A stretch of 53,615 nt of DNA. It comes from Oehlia diaphana (lineage: Eukaryota > Glomeromycota > Glomeromycetes > Glomerales > Glomeraceae). Location: the NCBI GenBank assembly GCA_003833135.1, contig QZLH01000510.1:28161-81775 (forward strand). Reading direction: 5' to 3'. The notes under the pieces were generated by a model. It did not search any database. It was not told where the DNA came from and was given only the letters and a program-made list of their open reading frames with translations. Below, piece after piece: positions 26,143-40,334 of this stretch (position 1 is the first letter of the stretch; every line of letters begins with the position of its first letter). The position numbers were made by a program, and so were the translations under genes.

Positions 26143-28329
26143 TCAAACTATTCCTGTCCGATGCGCCATTACAACCAAAATGATTGCAAATATAATTAAA
26201 GATGCTAATATAGAAAAAAACCATGTCAAACCTTCTGATTCTTGACCCGGTACAGGAACGTTCATGCCCCATAAACCTAAAAATATACACATTATCTCAA
26301 TAAGGCATTTAAGCGGTATATAAAGTAGAAAATTGTTTTACCTGTTACAAGATTCATGGGTATGAGAATTGTTCCTAGCGCAGTAAGACGAGACAATACA
26401 TCATTAATTTGATTGTTTGCTTGCGTCATTTCAATAGATATTTGTGCCAAGTAATTTGAATGTGACCTAGATAATATTTTTTCATAATGATTTAAATTTT
26501 GAACCATTGTAATTATGTGATCTAAAATAAAATAAAGTTATAATTTAGCATAACACTAAAATAAAATTATCAGTCACGTAACTCAAAATACCTTGAATGT
26601 CTCCTAGGTATAATACAATTTCGCTGCTAACTACAACATCCCATCTTAGTTCATTACATCTCTTAATTAAACCTTTCATAACATCAGCTTTGTTTCCTAA
26701 TAATCTTAATAATCCCAAGACCTTTTTACGACAATGGCCAATCCGGCGTAACATATCACTCTGTTCTGATTCTTTTAGAATCAAAACCAATTCATCAATT
26801 GAATCAACTTCAAATTCGATCGTTCGTATTAATGGCGCAAACGAATCAGTGATATCGTCAATAATTGCGTAATTAATCCAATCTGAATAAATTAACAACC
26901 CTATTAGTTTAAGACCTAGAACTAGTTATTATGTGAATTATAAACTAAAATTTAACCTGGTGTCACATTTATATAATCTTTTAATTGTCGTATACGTCGT
27001 CTCACATTTGATGGGTGTAATGATGGGCGAAAATGAAACTTTTTCAATATAAGCGAGAAGAAATTAATATTTGAATCAAAGGGAAGAAAATGATTTTCTT
27101 TATTATACATACCGATAAAATTCCCTCTTTCATAACTATCATGTAAATACTTACAGGTTGTAGATATGTAGGGGAATAATGATCTTGATCAAAAGTCCGG
27201 AAACATATAAAATAATACTCCTTGAATAATTCACATTTTTCCCGGGTATCCTCAGTTTGAATATCTTCAATAGTAAGAGGATGAATTCCAAAGATCTAGT
27301 TGTAAACTAAAATCATTAGAATTAATTGTAATAAAAAAAAAAAAATAGTTCCAAAATGCGATACATACCCTACCCAAAACTTGCACTTCTGAATCAGTCG
27401 GTGCTAAAATATCGATCCACCAACATCCAGCCTTCAACATTTCTGAGAGTGAAGTTCCTGCGGATGGGATTTCGGCTAACGATCGAGCATGTATTGTACT
27501 ATAAGCTGTTGAATAAAAAGTGAACCTTTCTGATGGATGCTGATGTATTACATTAAAAAGAGTTACTAAATTAAAAACGAATAAAGTTATCATAAAAATT
27601 TGTGCAAGTTAATAATACCTTATTTTCTAAACTATTGTAAATATAATTCAAGTCTTTTTTAACAAAAACAGAAGCTGATTCACTTAATCTTCTTTGTCGT
27701 CGTCTTTGCTCCTTCCTTCTCTTTTCATTTTCGTTCTTTATATAATCCTCAAGAGAATCATAATCCACTCCTTTCTTGGAAGCAGTTTCCAACATGGGAA
27801 AGCATACGTCTGTCTGTATTTTAGAAGGACGACGAGATGAAATCAAAGTATTTGAACCACCATCCGAATCAGACTCATCGTATGAATTATTTGAGATTGA
27901 ATTCGTCTCAAAAATAGAATCGGAGTTATTATTAGGCAAATTCCCCATATACTCTTGACGAAGATTAGTTTGCGAATAAGGTGACATTGGAGATTGAGGA
28001 CTGTGGTTTTGTCTTGAACGGTGTACTCTAGAAGGAGAGGCAGACTTTTGCCTCCGAGAAAGATCAATTGGTGATGTTGGCCTATAGATAGGTGAAGTAT
28101 GTCTATTTTTTAATAAAGGTGTTTCTTCACCTAATTCTTGTCGTTCACCTCCGAAGTCAATGCGTGAACTTCTTATATTAGCCTGATCAGTTTGTTGTGA
28201 GACTGGATCATAATCTAATAGAGTAGGTGTTGTAAACGTTGGAGGTGAGGAATTTAGAATTTCCGTTGAATGAACAAGAGGTGGAGAATCATAAAGCCTT
28301 GGTGAGTTATTTTTCACCGGAGAAGTCAT
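26143..28329 (-). CDS. CorA-family magnesium channel (ALR/MNR2 type)
   Basis: Homopentameric divalent-cation channel of plasma or vacuolar membrane. The first exon (28329 to about 27620) encodes about 235 polar residues, Ser/Pro/Arg-rich, typical of the fungal ALR/MNR2 extensions. The cytosolic CorA domain follows in short exons: GCWWIDILAPTDSEVQVLG, FGIHPLTIEDIQTEDTREKCELFKEYYFICFR, and DWINYAIIDDITDSFAPLIRTIEFEVDSIDE with helices through LLGNKADVMKGLIKRC. The last exons hold AQISIEMTQANNQINDVLSRLTALGTILIPMNLVTG, the first membrane helix, then the signature GMN (LWGMNVPVPGQ) and the second helix FFSILASLIIFAIILVVMA with a short basic tail. It is complete, about 590 residues. MNR2 (vacuolar) versus ALR (plasma membrane) cannot be separated from sequence alone. 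Confidence 0.92.
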
Positions 28330-29732
28330 TTCAGTTCTCAGAAAAGATTATTTAAAACTTAATTTATTTTGTAGTTTTAAAATCAAATAACTAACTATCA
28401 GAAGTTAAAATTACAAAAGAAGTTCGTTCTAAAAGAAAGTGAATTTTAAAATACTCGAAACTTTGGGTTGTGTATTTATAATAACCGCCGATGAAAGTGA
28501 TAAAATGCAAAATGTGATATTCAGATATGCATTATTGTGTTTATCATAATCACTATAAAAATAATAAATTGTACAACCAAATTAGATAATCCTTACATCC
28601 AAATACCAAGTGTCGTGTTTTGGTACATGTTTCTCATGAGCACAATGTTTTCTATGGGAAAAAGTGATAATTTTTGAACAACGGCACCTGATGGCATCTG
28701 ATGAACCATTACCCTATAAACCGCGCCAATTTTTTTTCATTAGTATATTTGACGCCTAGATTTTGGCGATCATTTATAGAATTCACAAGAATATTATTTA
28801 CAAGGTTAATGCTTAGAGAAAATTTTATCTCGATAATCTCAAGAAATTACAAATATTAAAATGTGATAATTTGATTTCATGTGAATATTTTCACATTTAA
28901 ATTGTATATTTAAAGATATAAGTGATTAATACCTCACCCTTATCACTCGGAAATTCGGAATAATAACCAAATTCAGGTTTATTATTATGCTAAATTTGAA
29001 AAATTCTTTTTAATAGAATAAAGGGATATATGGTAATTGCAATATACATATGTTTTTCGATTCCCCCTTATCTTTTTCGGATAAGCATTATTTCCCCTAC
29101 TTTTATTATATTAACATTTCATATTTATCTAAAGGCATATTGTATTAACATGTATTTAATAGTCAATATTGCTTAATTATTACAAATGAAATACTAAATA
29201 TATTAATAATCAGATTTTTAATCTCAAATTAATTAGTATTATAACTATAAGTTTCTTAATTATTTAAATATAAAAAAAAAATGTATATATATAATAAATT
29301 TCAGTACAATTTAGTAAAATTAAAGAATATATAATCAATTATTATAGATATACTGTGATAAATTGATAAATTAGAATTAGGTATTAAAATTACAGACAGA
29401 AAGTTAAAATAATTACATTAAAAGATATTAATTAACAATTATAATTTTATTTAAAAAATATCTAAAATAATTATCTATATTTCATGATTTCTTTTTTAAA
29501 ATATTATAAAATATCATTATTTAACAACTTTTTTATAGTAATTAAATAAGTTATATAGTATATACTGTATAAATATATTTTACATATAATATTATTATAA
29601 ATAATTTTTAGTAAATCAAAATTTATATATAGATTTTATTAGTAAATTTCAAGATTTACTTAAATATATTTAAATATTAAAACTCTTTTTCAGTATTTAA
29701 TACAAAAAACTTCATTTAAACTAATAATAGAT
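28330..29732. other. Intergenic AT-rich region upstream of CorA gene
   Basis: Holds the CorA promoter at its left edge. From about 29000 on the DNA is extremely AT-rich with stops in every frame. No gene, RNA or clear transposon is seen. Confidence 0.45.
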
Positions 29733-29748
29733 GCTAGATTTTTATTTA

Positions 29749-29841
29749 GTTTTGTAGTATGCTAAGGCGATCACTTATGTGGCCTTAGCTGCCAGCAGAT
29801 GAGAAACGCTCAGGAAGGCCTCAGGTAAGACCAAGCAAAAG
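29749..29841. mobile_element. Isolated 93-bp GC-rich hairpin insert flanked by direct repeats
   Basis: A compact segment of about 50% GC sits inside very AT-rich DNA. Near-identical direct repeats flank it: GCTAGATTTTTATTTA at 29733-29748 and GCTAGATTTTTTATTTA at 29842-29858. Inside, GCTAAGG (29761-29767) pairs with CCTTAGC (29783-29789) around a CAC-TTAT-GTG sub-hairpin. GGCCTT (29781-29786) can alternatively pair with AAGGCC (29815-29820). The segment ends in AGCAAAAG. Long direct repeats plus a structured, A-ending body resemble a retroposed small RNA or tiny SINE. No Pol III box or known RNA family could be matched with confidence. Confidence 0.4.
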
Positions 29842-29858
29842 GCTAGATTTTTTATTTA

Positions 29859-31550
29859 TTTCAATAACAAAATTAAATAAATTAATTTAATTTAATATTT
29901 CATATATAATAATAATTACAAATATAAATAGATCAAATAATTTTATATATTTTTATACTTTATTTTAATTTTTAATTCCATCAAAATTATGAATAAAAAT
30001 TATTAATAAATCAATTTCTCATAATTTTTTTGCAAAAAAAATTCACAAATATACAATTAAAAATAATACAAATAATCGGAAAAAGTGTGAGAAATTTGAT
30101 TTAGATCTGTGTTGCAAATAGAAGCCAAATATGGGAATCAGATAAACTATATGATCGAAAAATTCGTAATTACAAATTAAAGTTTCAGCATCCATTTTTG
30201 AAAAAAGAAAACAAGAATTATAAATAATTTACTAAAATGTGCGAATTAATAATGGTTACAGACTTCATAGATTTATGCATTTTGCGTATCAAGTTTTATA
30301 AAAAATTGCTGAATTTCTTATAACATTACGCAAGTCTGATAAAATTGTCCATATTTGTAAAAATGGATATGGATGCATCAGATGATTATACAAATTTCAC
30401 GGATACAGAAAATATGGATATGTCAATGAATAAAAATGCCGAAAGATTCAAAATGACACTATAATTATTATCGAGTTGCCTAGTTGCTTGAGGTCAACGT
30501 ATAAGCCTGAATGCGACAAAATTACAAAATTAGTTTTAGAATAGCAAAAACTTTACTATTTGTTCCCGTAAAGGCACTCATAAACCAATAACTAAATTCA
30601 TTATGCAATAAACAATTCCAATTGGTCCAATTGACCTTGTGATCCGAATGTGTACAGTATTTTAAGCATGAGAATTATAACGTTTAAGCATATGATATAT
30701 GAGCTTAATAATCATTGGCTAACTTCAAATCGTTGAGATGATGTAATTATTTTTAGAGTTGGTAAATGGAGTCAAAAGATGTAATAATCAGACATCCTTA
30801 ATAATAATTCGCGATTTTCTTCTTTGTAATGCCTAAAATTCTGTTGAGTTACAATTCTTTAGCAGAATCCAAATGCTACATCATTCGCTGTACCCTGGTG
30901 AGGATAGAATTGGTTGAATTGGTTATCCCTTGTTTTAGTTCACATGGATTGTCATTTCTGGATTTGTATTTGTCAAGTTATTTTTGTATTGGACTTCATA
31001 TGAAATGAATCATCGTTGATCGTAATTGTATTTTTACAGATATTCAACAAGCATTTAAATTGATGGTGCAAATAATATATTTCAGACCTAAAATAAAGAG
31101 TATTTTTTTTGCTTTGCAATGGTTCATATAATAATTAAAAATTATCCCATGTTTACTAATTGGTCGCCAGTGATTTTTTTGATGATATATTCATGCCTGT
31201 AATTTTTCGGATGATATTTTCATGCTCACGTATTTTTATAGTTTATTTATACTTCTCCCACTCTCTCCCATCACTGGACGTTAGTCTCCATGAGATAAAA
31301 GAGTTATTTCACGTGTCGCATAAATATCATGATTTCACGTGAAAATCATTGATATTCATGACTCCCCGTGAAATAATTATTACGTATCCACTTTAAATCA
31401 TTATATTTGCATGTTTTTTACTTTTTATCAATTTTACGTTAGCAAAAAATATTTGTAAAATTCAAAAATAATTTTATTTAAACTTTTATCGTATATAATA
31501 ATAAACATTTGATAATAAATTTAATAAATTACAAATATAAATGTTATTGC
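29859..31550. other. Intergenic 1.7 kb, GAPDH 3' side
   Basis: No gene supported. A perfect TTTCACGTGAAA palindrome occurs at 31333-31344 with a further TTTCACGTG at about 31308-31316. A short plus-strand stretch near 30361-30465 reads as an acidic peptide (MDMDASDDYTNFTDTENMDM) but has no context. Confidence 0.4.
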
Positions 31551-33552
<2,002 letters not shown>

Positions 33553-33797
33553 TATGTTTTAAAAAAAAAAAAAACTTTGAAAAGCTTGCGAGAAATAGAC
33601 GATGCATATTTATATTGACCAAGATTTTCGCATCTAGCACCGTTTTGGTAAACCATGCAGTGTAATATCGTAATATCGTGAATATGTGTAATATCTAATT
33701 AGTAATAAGATCGACTATCATAACTTATCGGACCATTTTTTTATTTATAAGGCGTCAAAACGCAAAAGGGAATAGGGCTAAGTTATTTTCACGTTAA
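33553..33797. promoter_or_regulatory. Shared divergent promoter GAPDH / metallophosphoesterase
   Basis: Only 245 bp separate the two start codons, so the promoters overlap. The spacer includes a repeated TAATATCGTGAATATG / GTAATATCGTAATATCG-like motif near 33660-33690. No specific factor site is assigned. Confidence 0.45.
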
Positions 33798-35303
33798 ATG
33801 CATCGTACGTTTCTTATTGTAAGCGATATCCATTATCGCTTGGATAACATTAAAAAACTACAAATTTGGTTAATTCAAAAAGATCGATTAAAAGAGTACG
33901 TAATTTATTTGTTTCTTTAACTTTATTTGTTTTGGTGTTTTACGTTGTGATCGCAATTAAAAAATTTAAAGAATTGATTTTATTATCGCATGTGGAGATC
34001 TTGTAAATGGAACACCTATAACCACAGAAAAAGTAAGTTTGATTCATTTTCTTGCTTATTCACTTAATTCTTCATTGTTGAATACATTTTACATTATTGC
34101 ATAGGATAAGCAAGAGTTTCAGGAAGTAATTTCCGCTTTAAAGTGCTTTGACAAGCCATTATATTATATACCTGGTAATTTGCTTTTATTTATGCGTTAA
34201 TCTATACTTGTCGTATCATCTTCAATTATTTAAAATTTTAGGAAATCATGATCCGGACACTTCTTTTCTTCCGCAAGATCAAAAAGATAATTTAAACCAA
34301 ACTAATGATGAAAGGCCAATAACAAAGAATTTTCATAATGAATCTGTACAACTAGGTCAGTTTATTTATACGTCAATTGCTTCGTGGCATAGTAACCTTA
34401 TGATCTTTCTTCTCTTTGTAGCACCTGGATTAAGCATTGTAGGCTTTGGAGGATCAATAGATGGGGTGCTAAGAAACTCTCCTGAGACTGTAATTTGGCC
34501 AGGTAATGGAGGATTAATACTGTATATCACCGACCAAAAGTACCCCACCTATGTATAGTATCCCCCCCTCTTTCACTTGAAACAATCTTTTTCTATTAAT
34601 TGTATTTAAACTACCAGACATTACAATTTTCTGATTATTATACATTCTATGTTTATAGTAAAAATTTTATGACACGTGGTATACTATCCAGATTTTGTAT
34701 CATACCTTGGGATTGGTAACATATAAATCTTTATTTAAATTCTTACTTTTATTATCAAATAGCATGTCCAGAGAATACCGAAACTTTTCTTGCTGAAAGA
34801 CTACCAATTTTAATTGATCAAGTTAATAATGATGATATTATTCTTGTTACACACTTTGGTCCGTTCAAAACTGGAACCACTGATGTAGATATGTACCCTT
34901 TACAATCTTCTTATGCGATTGAATCAGGAAGGTAATTAATTGAAGCATTTTTACTTTAATGATTTGATTCCTTACTAATTCTTTGCAATAATGAATTGTC
35001 AGCAAAGTTTTACGTGACATGATCGCTTCACGATCTCCTTTATCACCAGATGAATCATCTAAACAATATATCATGCTTAATATTCATGGTCATTCGCATT
35101 ATCCGTTTGGTCTTTCGCATATTGGCCAAACGATGATTGTTAATCCTAGTGCACTAAGAGATGGCAGATTTGCAATTTTGTCTTTAGCGCAAATAGATAA
35201 AGACGAATTTATGGAGAAGGACAAGGAGAGAAGAGAATATATGAAAAGTTTTCCTCGAGACAAAATTTGGATCCTTGGAGGAGTGGAATTTTTATTATTA
35301 TAG
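33798..35303 (+). CDS. Calcineurin-like metallophosphoesterase
   Basis: Binuclear-metal phosphoesterase of the PF00149 superfamily. About seven exons join in frame to about 300 residues. Metal-ligand motifs are all present in order: SDIHYRLDN (DxH), then IIACGDLVNG (GDxxxx) and YYIPGNHDPD (GNHD). VTHFGPF carries the fourth His, and NIHGHSHYPFG is the GHxH motif. It ends IVNPSALRDGRFAILSL and a Lys/Glu-rich tail, stop at 35301. There is no signal peptide or membrane helix, so a cytosolic enzyme is likely. The substrate cannot be read. The fourth intron (34503-34762, 260 nt) is about three times longer than its neighbours and seems to hold a small repeat insertion. Confidence 0.85.
34536..34735. 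repeat. Possible small repeat inside an intron of the phosphoesterase gene
   Basis: Within the long intron, ATGTATAGTATCCCCCCC (about 34551-34568) resembles the GTATAGTACCCGGG and TGCATAGTACCCCCC motifs at the start of the window. GGTATACTATCC (34679-34690) is a rough inverted counterpart. This suggests a short non-autonomous repeat of the same family; the borders are only approximate. Confidence 0.3.
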
Positions 35304-35660
35304 TTAATTTCTCCCAAAAATGTCTAATAGTTTATTAATTATACGGCTTCAAGTAATTTAATAAATTTAACAAGATTTAAAAAATCATGAATACATACTG
35401 TATTTGAATTTGTGTTCTAAATATATTTTTGATTACGTATAAAAGTGATTTGATTGGTGCTGCAACGCGTGTAGTAAATCCATTTTGTAGTACGTATTTT
35501 TGATAATCCTTTGGTCATATGATTTTGCATTGATAATGAATTTATCGTCATAGTATATCGCTTTGTTCCAAAAAATTTTTGAATATTTCTGGATAGAGTA
35601 TCGTGCGGTCCTTTTTCGCCAAAGTTCTCCAATTAACCCCCTTACTGTATTTATAACATA
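35304..35660. other. Intergenic spacer phosphoesterase - Nab2-like
   Basis: About 360 bp, AT-rich. I looked here for an upstream exon coding a Nab2 N-terminal PWI-like domain and found none on the plus strand. Confidence 0.4.
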
Positions 35661-38035
35661 ATGTATTCTAACGAATCTATTGAGTCACAACGCGTTAAAT
35701 CAGTTGTTGGAAGCGTAAATGGAAAATCCATGCAAAGGTATTTCAATAGACTTATGTATCTGTTCTCTCAATCGCTTTTAAGTAATCGATTCATTTATCT
35801 CATTTTAGGAGAACGGGTGGAAATAATTCACCCGCTACTTCACGATTATTCATGAATGCCGTAAAGGACGCAAGTAAAGGCATACGAAATCTTGGTGAGA
35901 GAACAGGTGAGTAGATGAAAACTTCGAATTTGATCACAATGAACCTAATTGTCATTTATGACTTATTTGTAGAAGAAAATATATCATATAGATCTGATAA
36001 AGGTCATTTTAAACGTCCTTATAGTCCCACTATGGATTATAACAAAGAGGATCAAAAAACAAAATCTCGTAAAGTCGAGAATGGATTTGAATATGATCAC
36101 TCATTTGAATCGGATCGTAGTCAAGATAGATATTCACGAGTAGGATTAGATCGTCGGCCTAGTGATCAAGGTTTATATATGCCTTCACCACCAGATTATG
36201 ATCGCAATAGATATGGTAATTATAAAATATTTATATTATTGGCTTCAAATTAGGATTAGAATTAGTATTAAGATTAAATCACATGAATTATAGTGAATGA
36301 GAAACGACCTTCACATGTTAGGCTGTTACAACAGCCAATAAGTGTTTTAGATCGACTGGGAAAGAAAGGAGGTCTAATGACAGCATATATTAATCCTGCT
36401 TTTTTTCAAGGGTCCAGTGCCGCAAGTACGAACGCAATGCCGTTTTCGTCAGATTCGAATAATAATATCACACTTACTCCAAAAACTTCTCGATGTCGTC
36501 ACTGGCCCAATTGCGATCTCGGATCTGCATGCAAATTTCATCATCCTATTGAAATTTGTCCGTAAGTATTTAAGTTTTATCTTCTGATACTTTCTTACCA
36601 TTCTTTTATTAAAAATTATTTCTCAAATTTTAGACTGGTACCTAATTGTCCCAATTCTCCTAAAACTTGTTTATATATCCATCCCGCTAATCAAGATTTT
36701 GCTTCATATGATCAGCGTGGCGGTATATATGCATTTGGAAATAATACGGGACAAGGAGCCTTCGATCCACGTTCTTCTGGATTAAGTTCATTTGGACTTG
36801 GTCCTATGGGTCCTATGGGCCATGGAATATTTGGACAAGGTACTTCTTATCAAAGTGGAGCTTTTGGTACAGGTGTATTTGTACAAAATTCTCAGAGGCC
36901 AAGCATTACATTTGGAAAGGGCTCATATGAGCAAGGTTTAAGTGTACAAGGTCAGAAAAAAGAAGAGAAACCCACTAATGCAGCTATCACGGAGTCTGGC
37001 AATACAACTACTTCTGCAACTTCAAATGATACGTTATCAGGGCATGAAAAGGACGCTTCATCTCAATCTCAAACAACCGTATCAAATGCGTCTCCCGCTG
37101 TTTTGTGTAGATTTAGTGAAAGTTGTGCAAATCCTAATTGTATTTATGCACATGCAAGCCCAGCTTCAACCGGAACTGGTTCTATTCCATCCACTTTAGT
37201 TGATATACCTTGCAGATTTGGTTCTGAATGTACTCAACCTAAGTGTCGTTATTCACATCCTTCTCCAGCAACAGGTATGAGAAAATTATTATCATCTTTG
37301 GATCAAATTTAATTAAGGGCCTCAATTTAACATTTTTATTTTTTTACACCAGTCGCGGTTCCTCAAGAACCTTGCAGATATTATCCTAATTGCCAGAATC
37401 CAGTATGTCCGTACTTGCACATTGATTATAGGTATATATTTTGGTTTCAAAATTTTTAACATCTCATATATAACTAATAAGTTTTTATATATTTAGCAAT
37501 ACAATGAAAGTTCCAACTCCTTGTCGTAATGGAGCTCATTGCGTGAGAACTGGATGTCATTTTATGCATCCGTGGGATATAGAGGCGGATACCTCAAGCA
37601 TTCCTGTTTGTATTAAATTAATTAGTTCATTAATCATTTTATTTTATGTATTTTATTTGTTAACATTTTATTAATTATTAGTGTAAATTTGGGTTTAATT
37701 GTCGAAGACCTGATTGTGCATATGCCCATCCAATGGGTAAAAAGAACTATTCGCATATTTCTGAGCGTACTTTTGCTGTACCAGAAGAGATGACAGAAAA
37801 GGTTCTTCCACCTTCGGAGAATCAAGAAAATAAGAAAGAAGATGAACCAGTTAAATCAGAAGAGATAAAAAATGAATTAAATAACAACAAGTCAGAAAAT
37901 AAAGAAGATAAGAATAAATCTAATGAGACGGAAGAAGAGTTTAATGAAGAGGATTTTAATTGGGATTTAGATTTTGATGTGGATGTAATATTAAATGATG
38001 AAGGAATAAATGGAGATATTGTGACGGATTTGTGA
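35661..38035 (+). CDS. NAB2: Nab2/ZC3H14-like nuclear poly(A)-binding protein, seven CCCH fingers
   Basis: Family role: binds poly(A) tails in the nucleus, controls tail length and mRNA export. About eight exons. The start MYSNESIESQRVKSVVG is followed by an Arg/Asp/Ser-rich region. Seven CCCH fingers follow: CRHWPNCDLGSACKFHH, CPLVPNCPNSPKTCLYIH (across an intron), CRFSESCANPNCIYAH, CRFGSECTQPKCRYSH, CRYYPNCQNPVCPYLH, CRNGAHCVRTGCHFMH and CKFGFNCRRPDCAYAH. Spacing C-x5-C-x4/6-C-x3-H is the Nab2 type, and seven fingers is the yeast Nab2 count. Between fingers 2 and 3 lies a Gly/Phe-rich linker (GPMGPMGHGIFGQGTS). The tail is acidic (EEFNEEDFNWDLDFDVD). The usual N-terminal PWI-like domain is not found, so either it has been lost, lies in an unrecognised upstream exon, or the start is misplaced. 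Confidence 0.88.
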
Positions 38036-39012
38036 GATACTAATAAAAGGAAATTTAGAAATGAATTTTTTAAGATTTATATTTAATATGCATTTGCTTT
38101 TAGTTTTGTTTTTCTAATTTTTTTGTTAAGTGCTTCGGACATTATTTGTAATTTGCAATAATTATATGTAGAAATATGAACAAAAGTAAATAAATGCACT
38201 ATACTGCTAGTCACAGTATTAATTTCAATATTATAATTTGCCTATAGAATTAAATTATATTAATTATATTAATTATATTTATAATAAGTATGAAAGTTGC
38301 AGTTATTTTATTGCATAAATAATGGAATCTTATTAATTAATAAGTTTCAATTAAATAAATCTTTAAAAATACTTTAACGTATAATTCAACTTATTATTTA
38401 TTTCAAATAGTAACTTGCAAATTTAATCTAATTAAGTAATAAAACTGAAAAGATTGGAAATAAAATTACATTTCCTGATATTGGTGAAAATTTAAAGAAA
38501 ACAAGTAATATAATTGATGGAGATGTTTTTTTTGCAATTTTCCAATAAATAAATAATGCTAATAACTATTAAATTAAAAAATAAAAATATCACTTAAGGT
38601 TTCATTTTCAACTATTTTGATTTTGGTAAAGCTGTATTTTAATGTTAATTAGCATAAAAATAATTAGAATTAAGATTTTTCTTATTAATATTACCTATTA
38701 ATTTAAAATAAAAATAAAAAAAAAATCAATTTAACTGAAATTTATAAAGTGAAATTTTTTTTAAAAAAAAGTAGTTATAATTTTATAGTAAATTTTTTTA
38801 TATAATTAATAATTGAATTATTAAATATTAAGAATTTGCAAAAAATCATTTTTTGATTTTAACCAAAAGTTCATTACAATCAGCTCTTAATATAATGAAT
38901 TTCTTTGGTTTTTATTTTAAATTTGCTATAAAATTATAAAGAATTTAATTGGTTGATTTATTATAATAAAGAATATTTGATATATTTAATTGGTTAAATA
39001 TTACAACTTATA
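38036..39012. other. Intergenic, extremely AT-rich
   Basis: About 1 kb with only short open frames. TnAn junction near 38756-38771. No gene, RNA or repeat family recognised. Confidence 0.45.
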
Positions 39013-39287
39013 TCTGGTAAAAAAATGATCTATCCTACATATATCTTACATATATTTTATATATATCAGGTACTCAAAATGTAGAAAATCATACACAAAT
39101 AATACACATATCATATATACATTGGGTACTTCATACCTATCAAGTACCTGATATATATATGATATAATAATATATATATTAATACCCAATATGTGTATAA
39201 TATGTGTATTATTTGTATATGATTTTCTACATTTTAAATACCTGATATATGTAAGATATGTATAGGATAAATTATTTTTTTCCAGTG
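39013..39287. mobile_element. Foldback MITE, Tc1/mariner-like, TA target duplication
   Basis: A 275-bp near-perfect inverted repeat with arms of about 110 bp. The left arm begins TCTGGTAAAAAAATGATCTA. The right arm, read on the minus strand, begins CACTGGAAAAAAATAATTTA, and both continue through ATCAGGTA...AAAATGTAGAAAATCATA to TTGGGTA. The element is bounded by TA at 39011-39012 and 39288-39289. The TA duplication and CACTGGAAAA-type ends indicate a non-autonomous Tc1/mariner-family element without coding capacity. Confidence 0.75.
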
Positions 39288-39289
39288 TA

Positions 39290-39924
39290 TGTTAGGAAAA
39301 TTTCATTATAAAGCAAATTTATTATATTGAAATTAACTATACAATCTAGAATTTTACTTACTTTTAATAAAAATCATCAGAATTATATATAGTAAAAAAA
39401 ATTTAAAGATCCTACTATATATAAATAAATTATATATACTAAAAAAGGAAATATTTCATAAATTTTTTCTTTTTATATTAATTAATTAATAGAATTACTA
39501 CTAGTAAAATTACTAATAAAATTTTCAAGACTAAGAAATCAAAATAGGATTCAAAGAATTACTATCTGAAAACAGGTAGGGTTAACAGAAATTTCTATTA
39601 TAAGTAAGCAGAATTTTATCTAGAATTCTAATAAACTATTTATCTATACTATATATTAATTTGTATTAATGATTTATTAAAATTATATAGTTTAAAAAGT
39701 TTAAATAATAATATATTATTTTTTTTTAATTTAATAAAAAGTGCAAAAAGTTTTCCAAAAAAATTTTATTATAAAAAATATAAAAAAAGAACTTTTATAA
39801 AGAAATATAATTGATTAGTTATTTTTAAATTTTAATAAATAGCAATTATATCTTACAAGTAATGCAAATATATACATATAGAATATAGAGATGAACTAAC
39901 AAATTATTTATTAAAATATATGAA
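39290..39924. other. AT-rich spacer between two transposons
   Basis: About 640 bp between the foldback MITE and the MULE. No coding or RNA feature could be supported. Confidence 0.4.
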
Positions 39925-40130
39925 TCACCGGCGGTGATCATCACCGTTATCACGTAATTTTTAAATTTAGTCGGAATTAAGTGATCTACATGTAAATATC
40001 CTTTTTTGGAATCTTGTGTAACCAACTTCTGGAAATCTTACCACACCACCCTCGGTTACATAGCCGATCGCTGACCTACTTTCTGAACTATACCCAGACA
40101 GTTAAATAAATAAATAAACAATAATTATCA
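39925..40130 (+). repeat. Left terminal inverted repeat of MULE
   Basis: About 205 bp; matches, inverted, the two parts of the right TIR (44177-44091 then 43409-43292). The outer 35 bases are the best conserved, and the inner end runs into GTTAAATAAATAAATAAACA. Confidence 0.8.
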
Positions 40131-40334
40131 GTTATACATTGTAAAAAAAAAAACTCACACTTAATTTTTTTAATATCATGAAAAAAAAACTCAAATTTAA
40201 ACATAAAATTTTCTTAAAAGCGTTTTAAAAATAAGTCACTTTCTTTATTAAGAAAAAAGAGAAAATGTGTACAAAAAAAATTTTTATTTAATATTTTCTA
40301 TTTTATTATTATCGTTATAAACTAAACATAAATG

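Noticed and set aside
29790..29812. Hammerhead-ribozyme-like CAGATGAG-AAAC core in the GC-rich insert
   Set aside because: The required CTGATGA is not present (CAGATGA instead) and stems I-III cannot be drawn in the right order.
39914..39924. Target-site duplication for the whole MULE (AAATATATGA versus AAATAAGGTA)
   Set aside because: Four of ten positions differ; not good enough to claim.
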